A DNA stretch of 33,657 bases from JAMLIN01 sp041676645 (lineage in GTDB: Bacteria; Pseudomonadota; Gammaproteobacteria; Burkholderiales; Burkholderiaceae_E). Below the pieces are notes generated by a model. It worked only from the letters and a program-made list of their open reading frames with translations, was not told where the DNA came from and did not search any database. Made by a program: the position numbers and the translations under genes. Shown here piece after piece: positions 23,583 through 31,270 of this stretch. Position 1 is the first letter of the stretch; every line of letters starts with the position of its first letter. Location of the stretch: assembly GCA_041676645.1 (NCBI GenBank), contig JBAYRO010000034.1, forward strand, positions 1 to 33,657, read 5' to 3'.

Positions 23583-24695
23583 ATGGAATCCGTCGACACG
23601 ATCGTGATCGGCGCCGGAGTCGTCGGGCTCGCGGTGGCCGCCGAACTCGCGGCACGCGGTCGCGCGCCGCTTGTGCTCGAGGCCGAAGCCGCCTTCGGCA
23701 CCGGCGTCAGCTCGCGCAACAGCGAGGTGATCCATGCCGGCATCTATTACCCGGCCGGCTCGCTCAAGGCGAGGCTGTGCGTCGAAGGGCGCGAGCGCCT
23801 GTATCGCTACTGCGAAGCCAACGGCATCGGGTATCGACGCTGCGGCAAGCTGATCGTCGCCACGAGCCCGGCCGAACACGAACAGCTCGCCGCGATCGGC
23901 CGGGCGGCCGCCGCCAACGGGGTGGACGACCTGCGCTGGCTCGACGCCGGCGAGGCCCGGGCGCTGGAACCGGCGCTTGCCTGCTCGGCCGCCCTGCTCT
24001 CGCCCTCGACCGGCATCGTCGACAGTCACGGCCTGATGCTCTCGCTGCTCGCCCGGCTCGAGGCTGGCGGCGGCCAGCTCGCCACCGGCTGCCGGGTGCT
24101 GGCGATCGAAGCCCACAGCGACGGCATCGAACTCGAGGTCGCCAGCGGCGCCGATTCCATGCGCCTGCGCGCCGCACGCACGATCAATTGCGCGGGCCTT
24201 GCCGCCCCCCATCTGGCCGCGGGCGTGATCGGCGCGCGCCCGGGGACGACACCGACGCCGCACTTCGCCAAGGGCAGCTATTTCTCGCTCACCGGCGTGC
24301 GGGCGCCCTTCTCGCGCCTGGTCTATCCGGTTCCGGTGCCCGAAGCCGCCGGCCTCGGGGTGCACCTGACGCTGGATCTCGCCGGCGCGGCGCGCTTCGG
24401 TCCCGATGTCGAATGGGTGGACGAGCTCGACTACCGGGTCGATCCGCAACGTGCCGACGGTTTCTACCGGGAGATCCGCCGCTACTGGCCGGCGCTGCCC
24501 GAGGGCGCCCTGGCGCCCGACTATGCCGGCATCCGCCCGAAGCTGCACGGGCCGGGCGAACCGCCCGCCGATTTCCTCGTCCACGGCCCGGAGCACCACG
24601 GCGTTCCCGGCCTCGTCAACCTGCTCGGCATCGAGTCGCCCGGGCTCACCTCCAGCCTCGCGCTCGCCAGCCTCGTCGCCGACCGACTGGCATGA
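23583..24695 (+). CDS. FAD-dependent oxidoreductase, L-2-hydroxyglutarate oxidase (LhgO)-like
   Basis: 370 residues of the DAO fold. The dinucleotide motif is VIGAGVVGLAVAAELA at about 7-22. SSRNSEVIHAGIYYPAGSLKARLC is the hallmark of the L-2-hydroxyglutarate dehydrogenase group, and the C-terminal FAD contact is LLGIESPGLTSSLAL. It would oxidise L-2-hydroxyglutarate to 2-oxoglutarate, passing electrons to quinone or O2; a related 2-hydroxyacid substrate is possible. Its TGA overlaps the trmB ATG (ATGA), so the two are co-translated. Confidence 0.88.
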   Translation: MESVDTIVIGAGVVGLAVAAELAARGRAPLVLEAEAAFGTGVSSRNSEVIHAGIYYPAGSLKARLCVEGRERLYRYCEANGIGYRRCGKLIVATSPAEHEQLAAIGRAAAANGVDDLRWLDAGEARALEPALACSAALLSPSTGIVDSHGLMLSLLARLEAGGGQLATGCRVLAIEAHSDGIELEVASGADSMRLRAARTINCAGLAAPHLAAGVIGARPGTTPTPHFAKGSYFSLTGVRAPFSRLVYPVPVPEAAGLGVHLTLDLAGAARFGPDVEWVDELDYRVDPQRADGFYREIRRYWPALPEGALAPDYAGIRPKLHGPGEPPADFLVHGPEHHGVPGLVNLLGIESPGLTSSLALASLVADRLA

Positions 24696-25477
24696 GAGAA
24701 TCGCGCCCGCAGACGATGAAGCCGCAAGAATCCGAGAGCCGCCCCGAGGGGGCGCCGACCCATCGCCATATCCGCAGCTTCGGCACCCGCCGCGGCCACT
24801 TCACCGCGGGCCAGCGCGATGCCTACGACAAGCTCATGCCGCGCCATGGCATCGCGTACCGCGCGCAGGCGCTCGACGCCGAAGCGATCTTCGGGCGCAA
24901 GGCTCCGCTCGTGCTCGAGATCGGCTGCGGCATGGGCGAGACCACCGCGGCCATCGCCGCGGCGCAGCCGGATATCGACTTCATCGGCGTCGAGGTATAC
25001 CCGGCCGGGGTGGGGGCGCTGCTGCGCCGGATCGATGAAGCGGGCATCGCCAACCTGCGGGTCATCGAGCACGACGCCGTCGAGGTGGTGCGCGACATGA
25101 TCGCGCCGGCAAGCCTGGCCGGGGTGCATGTCTTCTTCCCGGATCCCTGGCCCAAGAAGCGCCACCACAAGCGTCGCCTGATCCAGCCGACCTTCGTCGC
25201 GCTGCTGGCGAGCCGCATCGCCCCCGGCGGCTACCTGCATTGCGCCACCGACTGGGCGCCCTACGCGATCCAGATGCTCGAAGTGCTGGGCGCCGAGCCC
25301 CTGCTCGCCAACAGCGCCGGACCGGTGCGGATCGCCGAATCGATCGAGGACTGCGCCGGCTTCGCGCCACGTCCGACGTATCGTCCGCTCACGAAGTTCG
25401 AGCAGCGTGGCCTGCGCCTCGGCCACGGGGTCTGGGACCTGGTGTTCGAAATGGGGTCAGACTCGATTTCACTCTGA
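24692..25477 (+). CDS. trmB: tRNA (guanine-46-N7)-methyltransferase TrmB
   Basis: Uses S-adenosylmethionine to methylate G46 in the variable loop of tRNAs. From the ATG at 24692, overlapping the upstream stop, it has 261 residues; the ATG at 24716 is an alternative. Motifs are HIRSFGTRRGHFT, the SAM loop LEIGCGMGETT, the substrate and catalytic stretch FFPDPWPKKRHHKRRLIQ, and TKFEQRG. The last eight residues (MGSDSISL) and the stop are encoded by one arm of a 53-bp palindrome; the natural end of the family is about WDLVFE, so the tail is acquired but probably harmless. Confidence 0.96.
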   Translation: MRESRPQTMKPQESESRPEGAPTHRHIRSFGTRRGHFTAGQRDAYDKLMPRHGIAYRAQALDAEAIFGRKAPLVLEIGCGMGETTAAIAAAQPDIDFIGVEVYPAGVGALLRRIDEAGIANLRVIEHDAVEVVRDMIAPASLAGVHVFFPDPWPKKRHHKRRLIQPTFVALLASRIAPGGYLHCATDWAPYAIQMLEVLGAEPLLANSAGPVRIAESIEDCAGFAPRPTYRPLTKFEQRGLRLGHGVWDLVFEMGSDSISL

Positions 25478-25501
25478 GTGAAATCGAGTCTGACCCCATT
25501 T
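25449..25501. repeat. Perfect 53-bp palindrome between convergent genes, possible mobile repeat and bidirectional terminator
   Basis: Two perfectly complementary 26-bp arms surround one central T (25475). The left arm begins AAATGGGGTCAGACTCGATT. It covers the last codons and stop of trmB and ends 5 bp before the stop of the convergent diguanylate cyclase gene. RNA from either strand would fold into a long hairpin ending in ATTT, so termination in both directions is plausible. I recall GGGGTCAGACTC-type arms as a dispersed repeat in several proteobacteria, sometimes near REP-associated tyrosine transposases; that is memory, not a search. Confidence 0.85.
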
Positions 25502-25505
25502 CTGC

Positions 25506-26555
25506 TCAGAAGAGCAGCACTTCGCCCTGCACGGTCGGCCCCGCCGACATGCGGCCATCCTGGCCGGCGCGCGATGCGATGCAGCGATTGCGCCCCTGCT
25601 TCTTGGCTTCGTAGAGCGCTTCGTCGGCGCGGTCGAACGCGCTGCTCGGCGTGTCGTTGCGCTCGATCGGGGTGAAGCCGACGCTGACCGTCACCTGACC
25701 CACCTGCGGAAAGCAGTACTGGGCGACACGCTGGCGCAGGATGTCGAAAGCCCCCCGGGCGGCTGGCGGCGTGGCCGCCGACATCTGGACGACGAACTCC
25801 TCGCCGCCGAAGCGATAGAGGATTTCGGCCGGCGCGAAGGCCGCGCGCATGATCCTTGCGATGAGCATCAGCACCTCATCGCCGAACAGATGTCCGTAGC
25901 GGTCGTTGATCCGCTTGAAATGATCGATGTCGATCACGCCGATCCAGTGCGGATCGCCACCGGCCAGGCGCATCTCCGCAAGCCGCTTGAGGAACAGGGT
26001 ATCGAAGGTCTTGCGGTTGCGCAGGCCCGTCAGGGTGTCGTGCTCGCCGTAGTCGAGCACCGCGAGATGATTGGCGTAGATCCGCAGCAGGCCGGACACC
26101 AGGCGGTGCTGCTCGCCCTCGAGCGCCAGCGCGGTCTCGGCTTCGATCCAGCCGATCGGGCCGGTGTCGCCGACGATGGGCAGGCTCGTGCTGTAGTACT
26201 CGCCCTTGGGCTGGGATGTCGTCGGATCGTCGGAGGCGCGTCGCCGCGGCCCGCTCGGCATGCGTTCCAGGCCCACCGGCACGGGATCGGAAACCACCAC
26301 TTCGAGTTCACCGTTGCCGACGTAGCGACCGATCGCCGAGCGCAGTACGCCCGAGCGGCCCGCCGGATCCACTGGCCGGAAAAGCTTCAGACCCACCGGT
26401 CGAAGCATCTCGAACATCACCGAGAGGACCGCCACCTCGATTTCGTCGCGGTCGCGGCAGGCGGTGATGTCCGCCAGGCTTTCGATCAGGCGCGGGTGGG
26501 CCATCGGGTACCGGGTTGCATAGGCTCGATCCGGACGACAACAGTCTTCCGTCAT
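25506..26555 (-). CDS. Diguanylate cyclase (GGDEF domain)
   Basis: 349 residues; makes cyclic di-GMP from two GTP. The N-terminal region (about 20-165) is a GAF-like sensory domain without transmembrane helices, so the protein is cytosolic. The GGDEF domain (about 170-330) has DTLTGLRNRKTFD, IDIDHFKRINDRYGH and the active-site loop YRFGGEEF. The inhibitory RxxD site expected before GGEEF is absent (APAE is there), so product inhibition of the usual type is unlikely. The start could be the ATG at 26555 or the internal one at MAHPRLIES. Convergent with trmB. Confidence 0.93.
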   Translation of the reverse strand: MTEDCCRPDRAYATRYPMAHPRLIESLADITACRDRDEIEVAVLSVMFEMLRPVGLKLFRPVDPAGRSGVLRSAIGRYVGNGELEVVVSDPVPVGLERMPSGPRRRASDDPTTSQPKGEYYSTSLPIVGDTGPIGWIEAETALALEGEQHRLVSGLLRIYANHLAVLDYGEHDTLTGLRNRKTFDTLFLKRLAEMRLAGGDPHWIGVIDIDHFKRINDRYGHLFGDEVLMLIARIMRAAFAPAEILYRFGGEEFVVQMSAATPPAARGAFDILRQRVAQYCFPQVGQVTVSVGFTPIERNDTPSSAFDRADEALYEAKKQGRNRCIASRAGQDGRMSAGPTVQGEVLLF

Positions 26556-26597
26556 CGCAGGCGTGTCCCCGCTGTATCGGCGCTGCGCCCCGCGACT

Positions 26598-27791
26598 TTA
26601 GCCCTGCGTTGCGGAACCTGCCCCAGGCAGCGGGACGCCCCGACGAACGGCAGCCAGCGGCACCGCGATCTCGTCGACCGTCGTACCGCCGTGCATCCCG
26701 ATCAACGGATGCGCGGTCTCGCCCGGCACCGAATCGAGCAGCGCCCAGCCGTCCCGCCCGACCAGGGCGACGCTGCCCGAGCGCTCGAAAAAGGCCGGAT
26801 CGGCCTCGCCCTCGCCGAACCAGCCGGCCGACGCCAGCGCCGCGGTAGGACGGATGTCGAAGGCATGGCCCAGCGCCTGTGCTGCCCGGTCGAGGAATTC
26901 GTGGCGGGCGCCAGGCAAGGGTTCGGCGAACGCCACCCTCGGCTCACCGGCCAGGGGCCTCGCGAGCAGCTCGGCCAACTCGGGGTGGTCGGCCATCGAG
27001 AGCTGGCATTCGGGCGCGATATCGACGAAGCCGTGGTCAGCGGTGGCAAGGAGCAGCGCATCGCTGCCGGCCAGCGACGCGCCCAGGCGTTCGAACAGGG
27101 CATCGAAGGCGAGCAGCACCCGGCCCGCATCGGGATGGCGACAGCCATGGGCATGCGCCGCGGTATCGAAATGCGGCGCATAGGCGTAGACGTAACCGCC
27201 ATCGCCGGCCACGACCGCCTCGACGATGCGGTCGTGCAGTCCGTCGAGATCCTCGTAGCCGACCCGGCGAGCGCCACGATAGGCGTAGCGGGAGAAGTCG
27301 GAATCGGCGATGAAGGCCGGCTGGACCACGGTCGCCGGCGGATCCATCGCCGCGCTCAGGGCCGGCCAGCGCCAGAGTCCGTCGGCATCGAAGATGCCGG
27401 GCGGATCGCCCCGGAAGTCGCCGGGCAGGCTGCGGACGACCCGCCCGATGCCGGGATGCCAGACGAACCAGCCCGGGTTGCCATGCCGGTGCGGCGGCAG
27501 GCCCGATGCGAGCGCGGTGATCGCCGGCGCGGTGCTCGAGGGAAAGACCGAGCGCAGGGTCGCAAGCCGCGCCCGCGCGAGCGCGCCTTGCGGCGCATGG
27601 TCGGCGATCTGCCGCACGCCGACTCCGTCGAGCAGCAGGAGCACCACCGACCGGCATTCGGCCAGGGGCTGCGCCAGCCAGGCGGGCGCCGGCTTGCCGC
27701 CGGGCGCCGTGCCGAAGCGTCCGCCGATCCAGGCGGCGAGATGCTCGATGCCGGTGCCCCGACCGGGCATGAAGACGCCGCCCCCGGTCAT
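26598..27791 (-). CDS. Alkaline-phosphatase-superfamily phosphodiesterase/pyrophosphatase-like protein
   Basis: 397 residues. The metal and nucleophile sites of the superfamily are present: D55 in VVLLLLDGVG, the Ser/Thr nucleophile in VFPSSTAPAITALASG (85-87), the D and H of APHFDTAAHAHG, ATADHGF, and the last histidine in LIGMHGG. This set matches type I phosphodiesterase / nucleotide pyrophosphatase relatives. No signal peptide is seen, so it is probably cytosolic. The substrate is unknown. It lies 48 bp after the His-rich glycine-zipper gene on the same strand. Confidence 0.85.
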   Translation of the reverse strand: MTGGGVFMPGRGTGIEHLAAWIGGRFGTAPGGKPAPAWLAQPLAECRSVVLLLLDGVGVRQIADHAPQGALARARLATLRSVFPSSTAPAITALASGLPPHRHGNPGWFVWHPGIGRVVRSLPGDFRGDPPGIFDADGLWRWPALSAAMDPPATVVQPAFIADSDFSRYAYRGARRVGYEDLDGLHDRIVEAVVAGDGGYVYAYAPHFDTAAHAHGCRHPDAGRVLLAFDALFERLGASLAGSDALLLATADHGFVDIAPECQLSMADHPELAELLARPLAGEPRVAFAEPLPGARHEFLDRAAQALGHAFDIRPTAALASAGWFGEGEADPAFFERSGSVALVGRDGWALLDSVPGETAHPLIGMHGGTTVDEIAVPLAAVRRGVPLPGAGSATQG

Positions 27792-27839
27792 CGGGCGCGG
27801 CGCGTCATGGAACGGCGCCGCCAGGGGCGGCGGGCGAAA

Positions 27840-28283
27840 TCAGCGATGGTGGTGGCGATGCCCGCCCCGATGCCCATGATGATGGTGGCGGTGCCCATGG
27901 CGGTGCGGCCTGTGCACATGGCGGTGCGGCCGGTAGTGGCGAGACCGTTCATGGATGATGATCGTCGGCGGTGGCGTGTAGACCCGATAGGTCGGAGCGT
28001 AACCATACACCGGCGGGCGCGGATGATAGTGGTAGACCCGCGCCGGCGAGTGATGATAGTGCCGACCGTGCCGGTAGTGGCCGTGGGCTACGCTCGCGCC
28101 AGCGGCGGCGCCTATCGCCCCGCCCACGATGGCGCCGTCGCGCCCGCCGAAGGCCTGGCCGAACAGGGCGCCGGCGCCCGCGCCGATGATCGCGCCGGCG
28201 ACCGCATCCGATGCCCGGGCCGGGGTGGTCATGGCAAGCCCGCCGGCCAGCAGGCCGACGATGATGATTCGACTGAATTTCAT
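27840..28283 (-). CDS. Exported glycine-zipper protein with a histidine-rich tail
   Basis: 147 residues from the ATG at 28283, chosen because GGAG stands 6 bases before it; the ATG at 28289 would leave no spacing. A signal peptide (MKFSRIIIVGLLAGGLAMTTPARA) is followed by a glycine zipper (AGAIIGAGAGALFGQAFGGRDGAIVGGAIGAAAGA) that can insert in or line a membrane. The final 80 residues are rich in His, Tyr, Pro and Arg, ending in blocks such as HRHHHHGHRGG. Related small proteins are YMGG- or RcnB-like cell-envelope proteins. Metal binding by the tail is an inference. The function is unknown. Confidence 0.8.
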   Translation of the reverse strand: MKFSRIIIVGLLAGGLAMTTPARASDAVAGAIIGAGAGALFGQAFGGRDGAIVGGAIGAAAGASVAHGHYRHGRHYHHSPARVYHYHPRPPVYGYAPTYRVYTPPPTIIIHERSRHYRPHRHVHRPHRHGHRHHHHGHRGGHRHHHR

Positions 28284-28372
28284 GGCCATCTCCGTCGCTG
28301 AGCGTTCATGGCAGCACGGTAGCCCCTGACCGACGCAATCAACGACGGGAGAAGCCGACAGTCTGCAAGTTC

Positions 28373-28388
28373 GGTAACAATTTGTACC
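28373..28388. promoter_or_regulatory. Imperfect palindrome GGTAACAATTTGTACC
   Basis: Six of eight positions pair. It lies in the 134-bp space between the glycine-zipper and K+ channel genes, about 90 bases upstream of the glycine-zipper start, and resembles an OmpR-type response-regulator site in composition. The assignment is tentative. Confidence 0.25.
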
Positions 28389-28410
28389 AGCCGCGAGCGC
28401 AGCCGCGGCT
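28389..28410 (-). terminator. Stem-loop after the K+ channel gene
   Basis: AGCCGCG and CGCGGCT arms (7 bp) with an 8-base loop begin 8 bp after the channel stop codon. On the minus strand it is followed by GGTACAAATTGTT rather than a clean T run, so it is at best a weak intrinsic terminator. Confidence 0.35.
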
Positions 28411-28417
28411 ACATGGC

Positions 28418-30139
28418 TCAGGCCGACTCCTGCCTGGCCAGCCGCGCCCGGCGGCGCCGCTCGGCAAGCCGGCGCAACACCCAGCTGCGTGTCGGCTCGA
28501 CGCCGGTGAGCGCGAACTCGACGCTGTGGGGATCGGACAGGTAGCGAGCCTGCAGTCGCTGCGCCGCCTCGCGACCCACGAACAGCAGCTGGTCGCCCGG
28601 CTTGAGAACCATGTCCTGCGGCGGCAGCAGGATCGTCTCCTGGCGACGTTCGCACATCAGGACATTGGCGGCGATGGGCCTGGCCGGATCGGCCGGATCG
28701 GCCAGCAGGTGCTGGATGCGCAGCGGTTCGGCCGACTTCTGGAAGAAGGCGGTGAACATGCCCGGCTGCATCACATCGCACTGGAAGCGCCAGGCGCGCG
28801 GCGCGCCCTTGTTCCCGGCCGCGGTGAGTCGCTCGATGACCTGGCGGGCAAACTCGCGCCCCTCTCCACGGACCCGCCAGAGAAAACGCCCCAGCATCGG
28901 CGTCTTGAGGACCTGCAGGCATTCGTGGACCATCAGCTCCGACTGGACGAAGCGCAGCCTGGCGCGGGCGGCCTCGATCAGCACCCGGTCGGCCGACTGG
29001 TTCTCGCGGATCACCACGAAGATGTCCGGGTTGATGCGTCGCGCGAGGGTCGTGACGCCGAGATTGACCGCATCGACATCGGTGCCCGCCACCAGGACTT
29101 CCGCTTCGGCGACACCCGCCTCACGCAGCGCCAGGTCGATGTTGTCGCCACCCGAGAGATGCTGCGCATCATCGACATCGACCTGCGGATCGATGGCTTT
29201 CCAGGGGATTCCCGCATCGTCCAGCACCCTGGAGATCGCCTGCCCGAAACGACCATAACCGACCAGGATCCAGGTGCCGCGAGGAATCTCGACCATCTTC
29301 GGCAAGGGGGTGCCGGGCGATGCGGTCAGCCACTCCTCGAGCTGCAACGCTTCCGGCGCATCGAGACCCAGCGCGAGATTGGTCGCGAAGGTCTCGAAGG
29401 GATTGATGACATGCATGCCGCCGAAGGCCTCGAGATTGGCCTGCGCCACCTGGGCCTTGGCGCGGGCGACGATCTTCATCCCGCTGACGAGGGTACGCGC
29501 TCCGATCGCGATCGCCTGGTTGGCGCTGTCGTCGCCGGCCAGGGCGATCAAGCCTTCGCATTCGGGCTTGGCGATACCGGCATCGGCGAGGACATCGGGC
29601 AGGCGGGCATCGGCGGCGAGCACCAGGGGTGGCGAGCGGTAATCCTCGATCGCGATGTGCGCGGCCCGCTCGGCATGCAGTTCGACGACGACCAGCCGCA
29701 GGCCGATGCGATCGAGCGCGCGCGCCAGCGTGGCGCCGCTCTGGCCGTAGCCGCAGATGATCACGAAGGGATCGACGATGCCGCGCACACGCCGGGCGAA
29801 GAGACTGCGGGCGACCGCGGCGCGAAAGGCCCTGTCGTTGACCAGCGCGAACACCGAGGCGAGCGCATAGGTCCAGCCGATCACCGCGATGTAGATCGTC
29901 ACCGTCAGCCAGAGCCGCTGGGCATCGGTGAACGGGTACGGCACTTCCCCGAAGCCGATCGTGGTGGCGGTGTAGGTGACGACGTAGAAGGCGTGGAAGA
30001 AGCCGAGCCGGGCCGGCGTGCCATCGGGCAGCATCCCCGGCATGAGGGTGAGCCCGCCCACCGACACCGCATAGACGAGGACCAGGATGATCAGCGGCGC
30101 CCGCAGCCGCCGCAGGATCATCAGCAGCACATCGGGCAC
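28418..30139 (-). CDS. Two-TM potassium channel with two RCK (TrkA-N) domains
   Basis: 573 residues. TM1 spans about 14-36, a pore loop carries the filter TTIGFGE (canonical TVGYG in most K+ channels), and TM2 spans about 78-100. RCK1 begins with VIICGYGQSGATLARAL, and a second Rossmann unit begins WILVGYGRFGQAISRVL. A TrkA-C-like end (LKPGDQLLFVGRE) closes it. This is an MthK-like ligand-gated K+ channel with both RCK lobes in one chain. The start is a GTG at 30139 without a clear ribosome site; an ATG at 30121 is possible. It is the last gene after hemerythrin and DUF6394. Confidence 0.88.
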   Translation of the reverse strand: MPDVLLMILRRLRAPLIILVLVYAVSVGGLTLMPGMLPDGTPARLGFFHAFYVVTYTATTIGFGEVPYPFTDAQRLWLTVTIYIAVIGWTYALASVFALVNDRAFRAAVARSLFARRVRGIVDPFVIICGYGQSGATLARALDRIGLRLVVVELHAERAAHIAIEDYRSPPLVLAADARLPDVLADAGIAKPECEGLIALAGDDSANQAIAIGARTLVSGMKIVARAKAQVAQANLEAFGGMHVINPFETFATNLALGLDAPEALQLEEWLTASPGTPLPKMVEIPRGTWILVGYGRFGQAISRVLDDAGIPWKAIDPQVDVDDAQHLSGGDNIDLALREAGVAEAEVLVAGTDVDAVNLGVTTLARRINPDIFVVIRENQSADRVLIEAARARLRFVQSELMVHECLQVLKTPMLGRFLWRVRGEGREFARQVIERLTAAGNKGAPRAWRFQCDVMQPGMFTAFFQKSAEPLRIQHLLADPADPARPIAANVLMCERRQETILLPPQDMVLKPGDQLLFVGREAAQRLQARYLSDPHSVEFALTGVEPTRSWVLRRLAERRRRARLARQESA

Positions 30140-30220
30140 GCTCGGCGCGGGATGGCGGCCCGCCGGCCCGCGGACCGCCGGCTGCTGGTCGGGGATCGGG
30201 AAAATCGCCGTGCCCCTGTT

Positions 30221-30604
30221 TCAGCGCGCCTGGCGCAGGGTCTCGCCGATCAGCAGGCTCACCGAGACGAGATTGGCGAGCAAGGCTCCCCCGGCGACCG
30301 AGACGATGGTGGCCATCACGGTGCCATCCATCGGCTGGCCGAGCAGATGGACATGCCAGAGCCAGAAACCCGATGCGGCGAAGAGCTGGGCGGTGGCCAC
30401 CAGGCTGGTCGCGAGGTGCGTGGCGCCGAGCTGGGTGCGATCGCCGAACTTGAGGACGGTGGCGACCAGGTTGACCACGATCGCGAGGAACAGCTCGGTC
30501 GGATCATGATGAGCGGGGTTGTCGATCTCGCCAATGAAGAATCCGAAGTTCAGCGTGCAGGCGAGGATGATGACGAAAGCGAAGACCACCTTCTCGAGAT
30601 TCAC
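30221..30604 (-). CDS. DUF6394 family small membrane protein
   Basis: 127 residues. It starts at a GTG (30604) with GGAGC 7 bases before it; no ATG start fits the family. About four hydrophobic helices are visible: VVFAFVIILACTLNFGFFIG, ELFLAIVVNLVATVLKFG, ATSLVATAQLFAASGFWLW and MATIVSVAGGALLANLVSV. Function is not known. It sits 13 bp after the hemerythrin gene and 81 bp before the K+ channel on the same strand, which suggests a membrane partner of the channel. That role is an inference. Confidence 0.82.
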   Translation of the reverse strand: MNLEKVVFAFVIILACTLNFGFFIGEIDNPAHHDPTELFLAIVVNLVATVLKFGDRTQLGATHLATSLVATAQLFAASGFWLWHVHLLGQPMDGTVMATIVSVAGGALLANLVSVSLLIGETLRQAR

Positions 30605-30617
30605 CGGTTGCGCTCCT

Positions 30618-31187
30618 TCATCGCTTGCGGGAATGGACGAACAATGCGCGACCGCTGTCGTCGATGCCGCGACGCCTGGCCATCGCCGCACCGATCTCGC
30701 GGCATTCATCGGCGCCCAGCCAGTCACGCGCCGCTGCCAGGATGATGTCCGATTCGAGTTGCATGTGCTCGCGATAGGCCGCGGTGAAGCTTGCGATGGA
30801 CACGGGGTCGGGCCCGCGATCGTCATCGACCGCGAGCAGGTCGGCGCGCAGTGCGATCCAGGCAGCCTCGAGCGGATCGTGGCCGGCGCCCGCCTCGTCG
30901 AGCGCGGCGAGGACCTCGGCCGCGCCGCGCTCGAGCGCATGGCGGCGCAGGCGCGGGAACAGGTCGACATCCTCGTCGGCGTGATGATCGGGGGCGGCCG
31001 CGTCGAAATACCGCGCGATGCCGTCGATCGCCCGGCCAAGCGCGGCATCGGCGCCATGGCCCGCATGGTGCGCGGCAAGTCGCCCGAGGGTCGCCAGGCG
31101 CGACTCGATGCGCGCATGGCAGGCCTCGATCCAGCCAATGGGGTCGTCGGGACTTGCCGAGGGCCCGCCGGGTCCGATGATGGTCAT
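30618..31187 (-). CDS. Hemerythrin-domain protein
   Basis: 189 residues, a four-helix bundle expected to hold a non-haem di-iron site. The ligand pattern is IEACHARIESRL, then DAAAPDHHADEDVDLFP and YREHMQLESDIIL. Bacterial hemerythrin-like proteins bind or sense O2, NO or iron. It is the first gene of the leftward run with DUF6394 and the K+ channel, and is divergent from the TetR-type gene, 83 bp apart. Confidence 0.88.
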   Translation of the reverse strand: MTIIGPGGPSASPDDPIGWIEACHARIESRLATLGRLAAHHAGHGADAALGRAIDGIARYFDAAAPDHHADEDVDLFPRLRRHALERGAAEVLAALDEAGAGHDPLEAAWIALRADLLAVDDDRGPDPVSIASFTAAYREHMQLESDIILAAARDWLGADECREIGAAMARRRGIDDSGRALFVHSRKR

Positions 31188-31216
31188 ACCGTATTGTCCA
31201 CCCGCAGCGCTCCGGA

Positions 31217-31246
31217 TTGACGCATCGCTCCAGCCATCGGTACATT
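31217..31246 (+). promoter_or_regulatory. Candidate promoter of the TetR-type gene
   Basis: TTGACG (31217-31222), an 18-bp spacer and TACATT (31241-31246) lie 24 bases before the chosen ATG. AAGGAG follows at about 31254-31259. Confidence 0.5.
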
Positions 31247-31270
31247 GATGACCAAGGAGTCAGTTATCCG

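Noticed and set aside
24741..24753. GCCCCGAGGGGGC in the start of trmB as a second copy of the repeat at 5610-5696
   Set aside because: Only one short stem is shared, without the flanking stems; chance is sufficient in GC-rich DNA.
25506..26555. Inhibitory RxxD c-di-GMP site in the diguanylate cyclase
   Set aside because: The position before GGEEF reads APAE, so the arginine and aspartate are missing.
27802..27825. GC-rich hairpin (CGCCGCC/GGCGGCG) between the phosphatase-like and glycine-zipper genes as a terminator
   Set aside because: No T run follows on the minus strand, and the genes look co-oriented and possibly co-transcribed.
25890..28301. 803-codon plus-strand open frame opposite the GGDEF, phosphatase-like and glycine-zipper genes
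   Set aside because: All three minus-strand genes have convincing motifs, and the plus-strand translation resembles nothing.
28382..30745. 787-codon plus-strand open frame opposite the K+ channel and DUF6394 genes
   Set aside because: Composition is that of a reverse-strand shadow (Asp, Arg, His, Gln rich), and the channel gene on the other strand is well supported.
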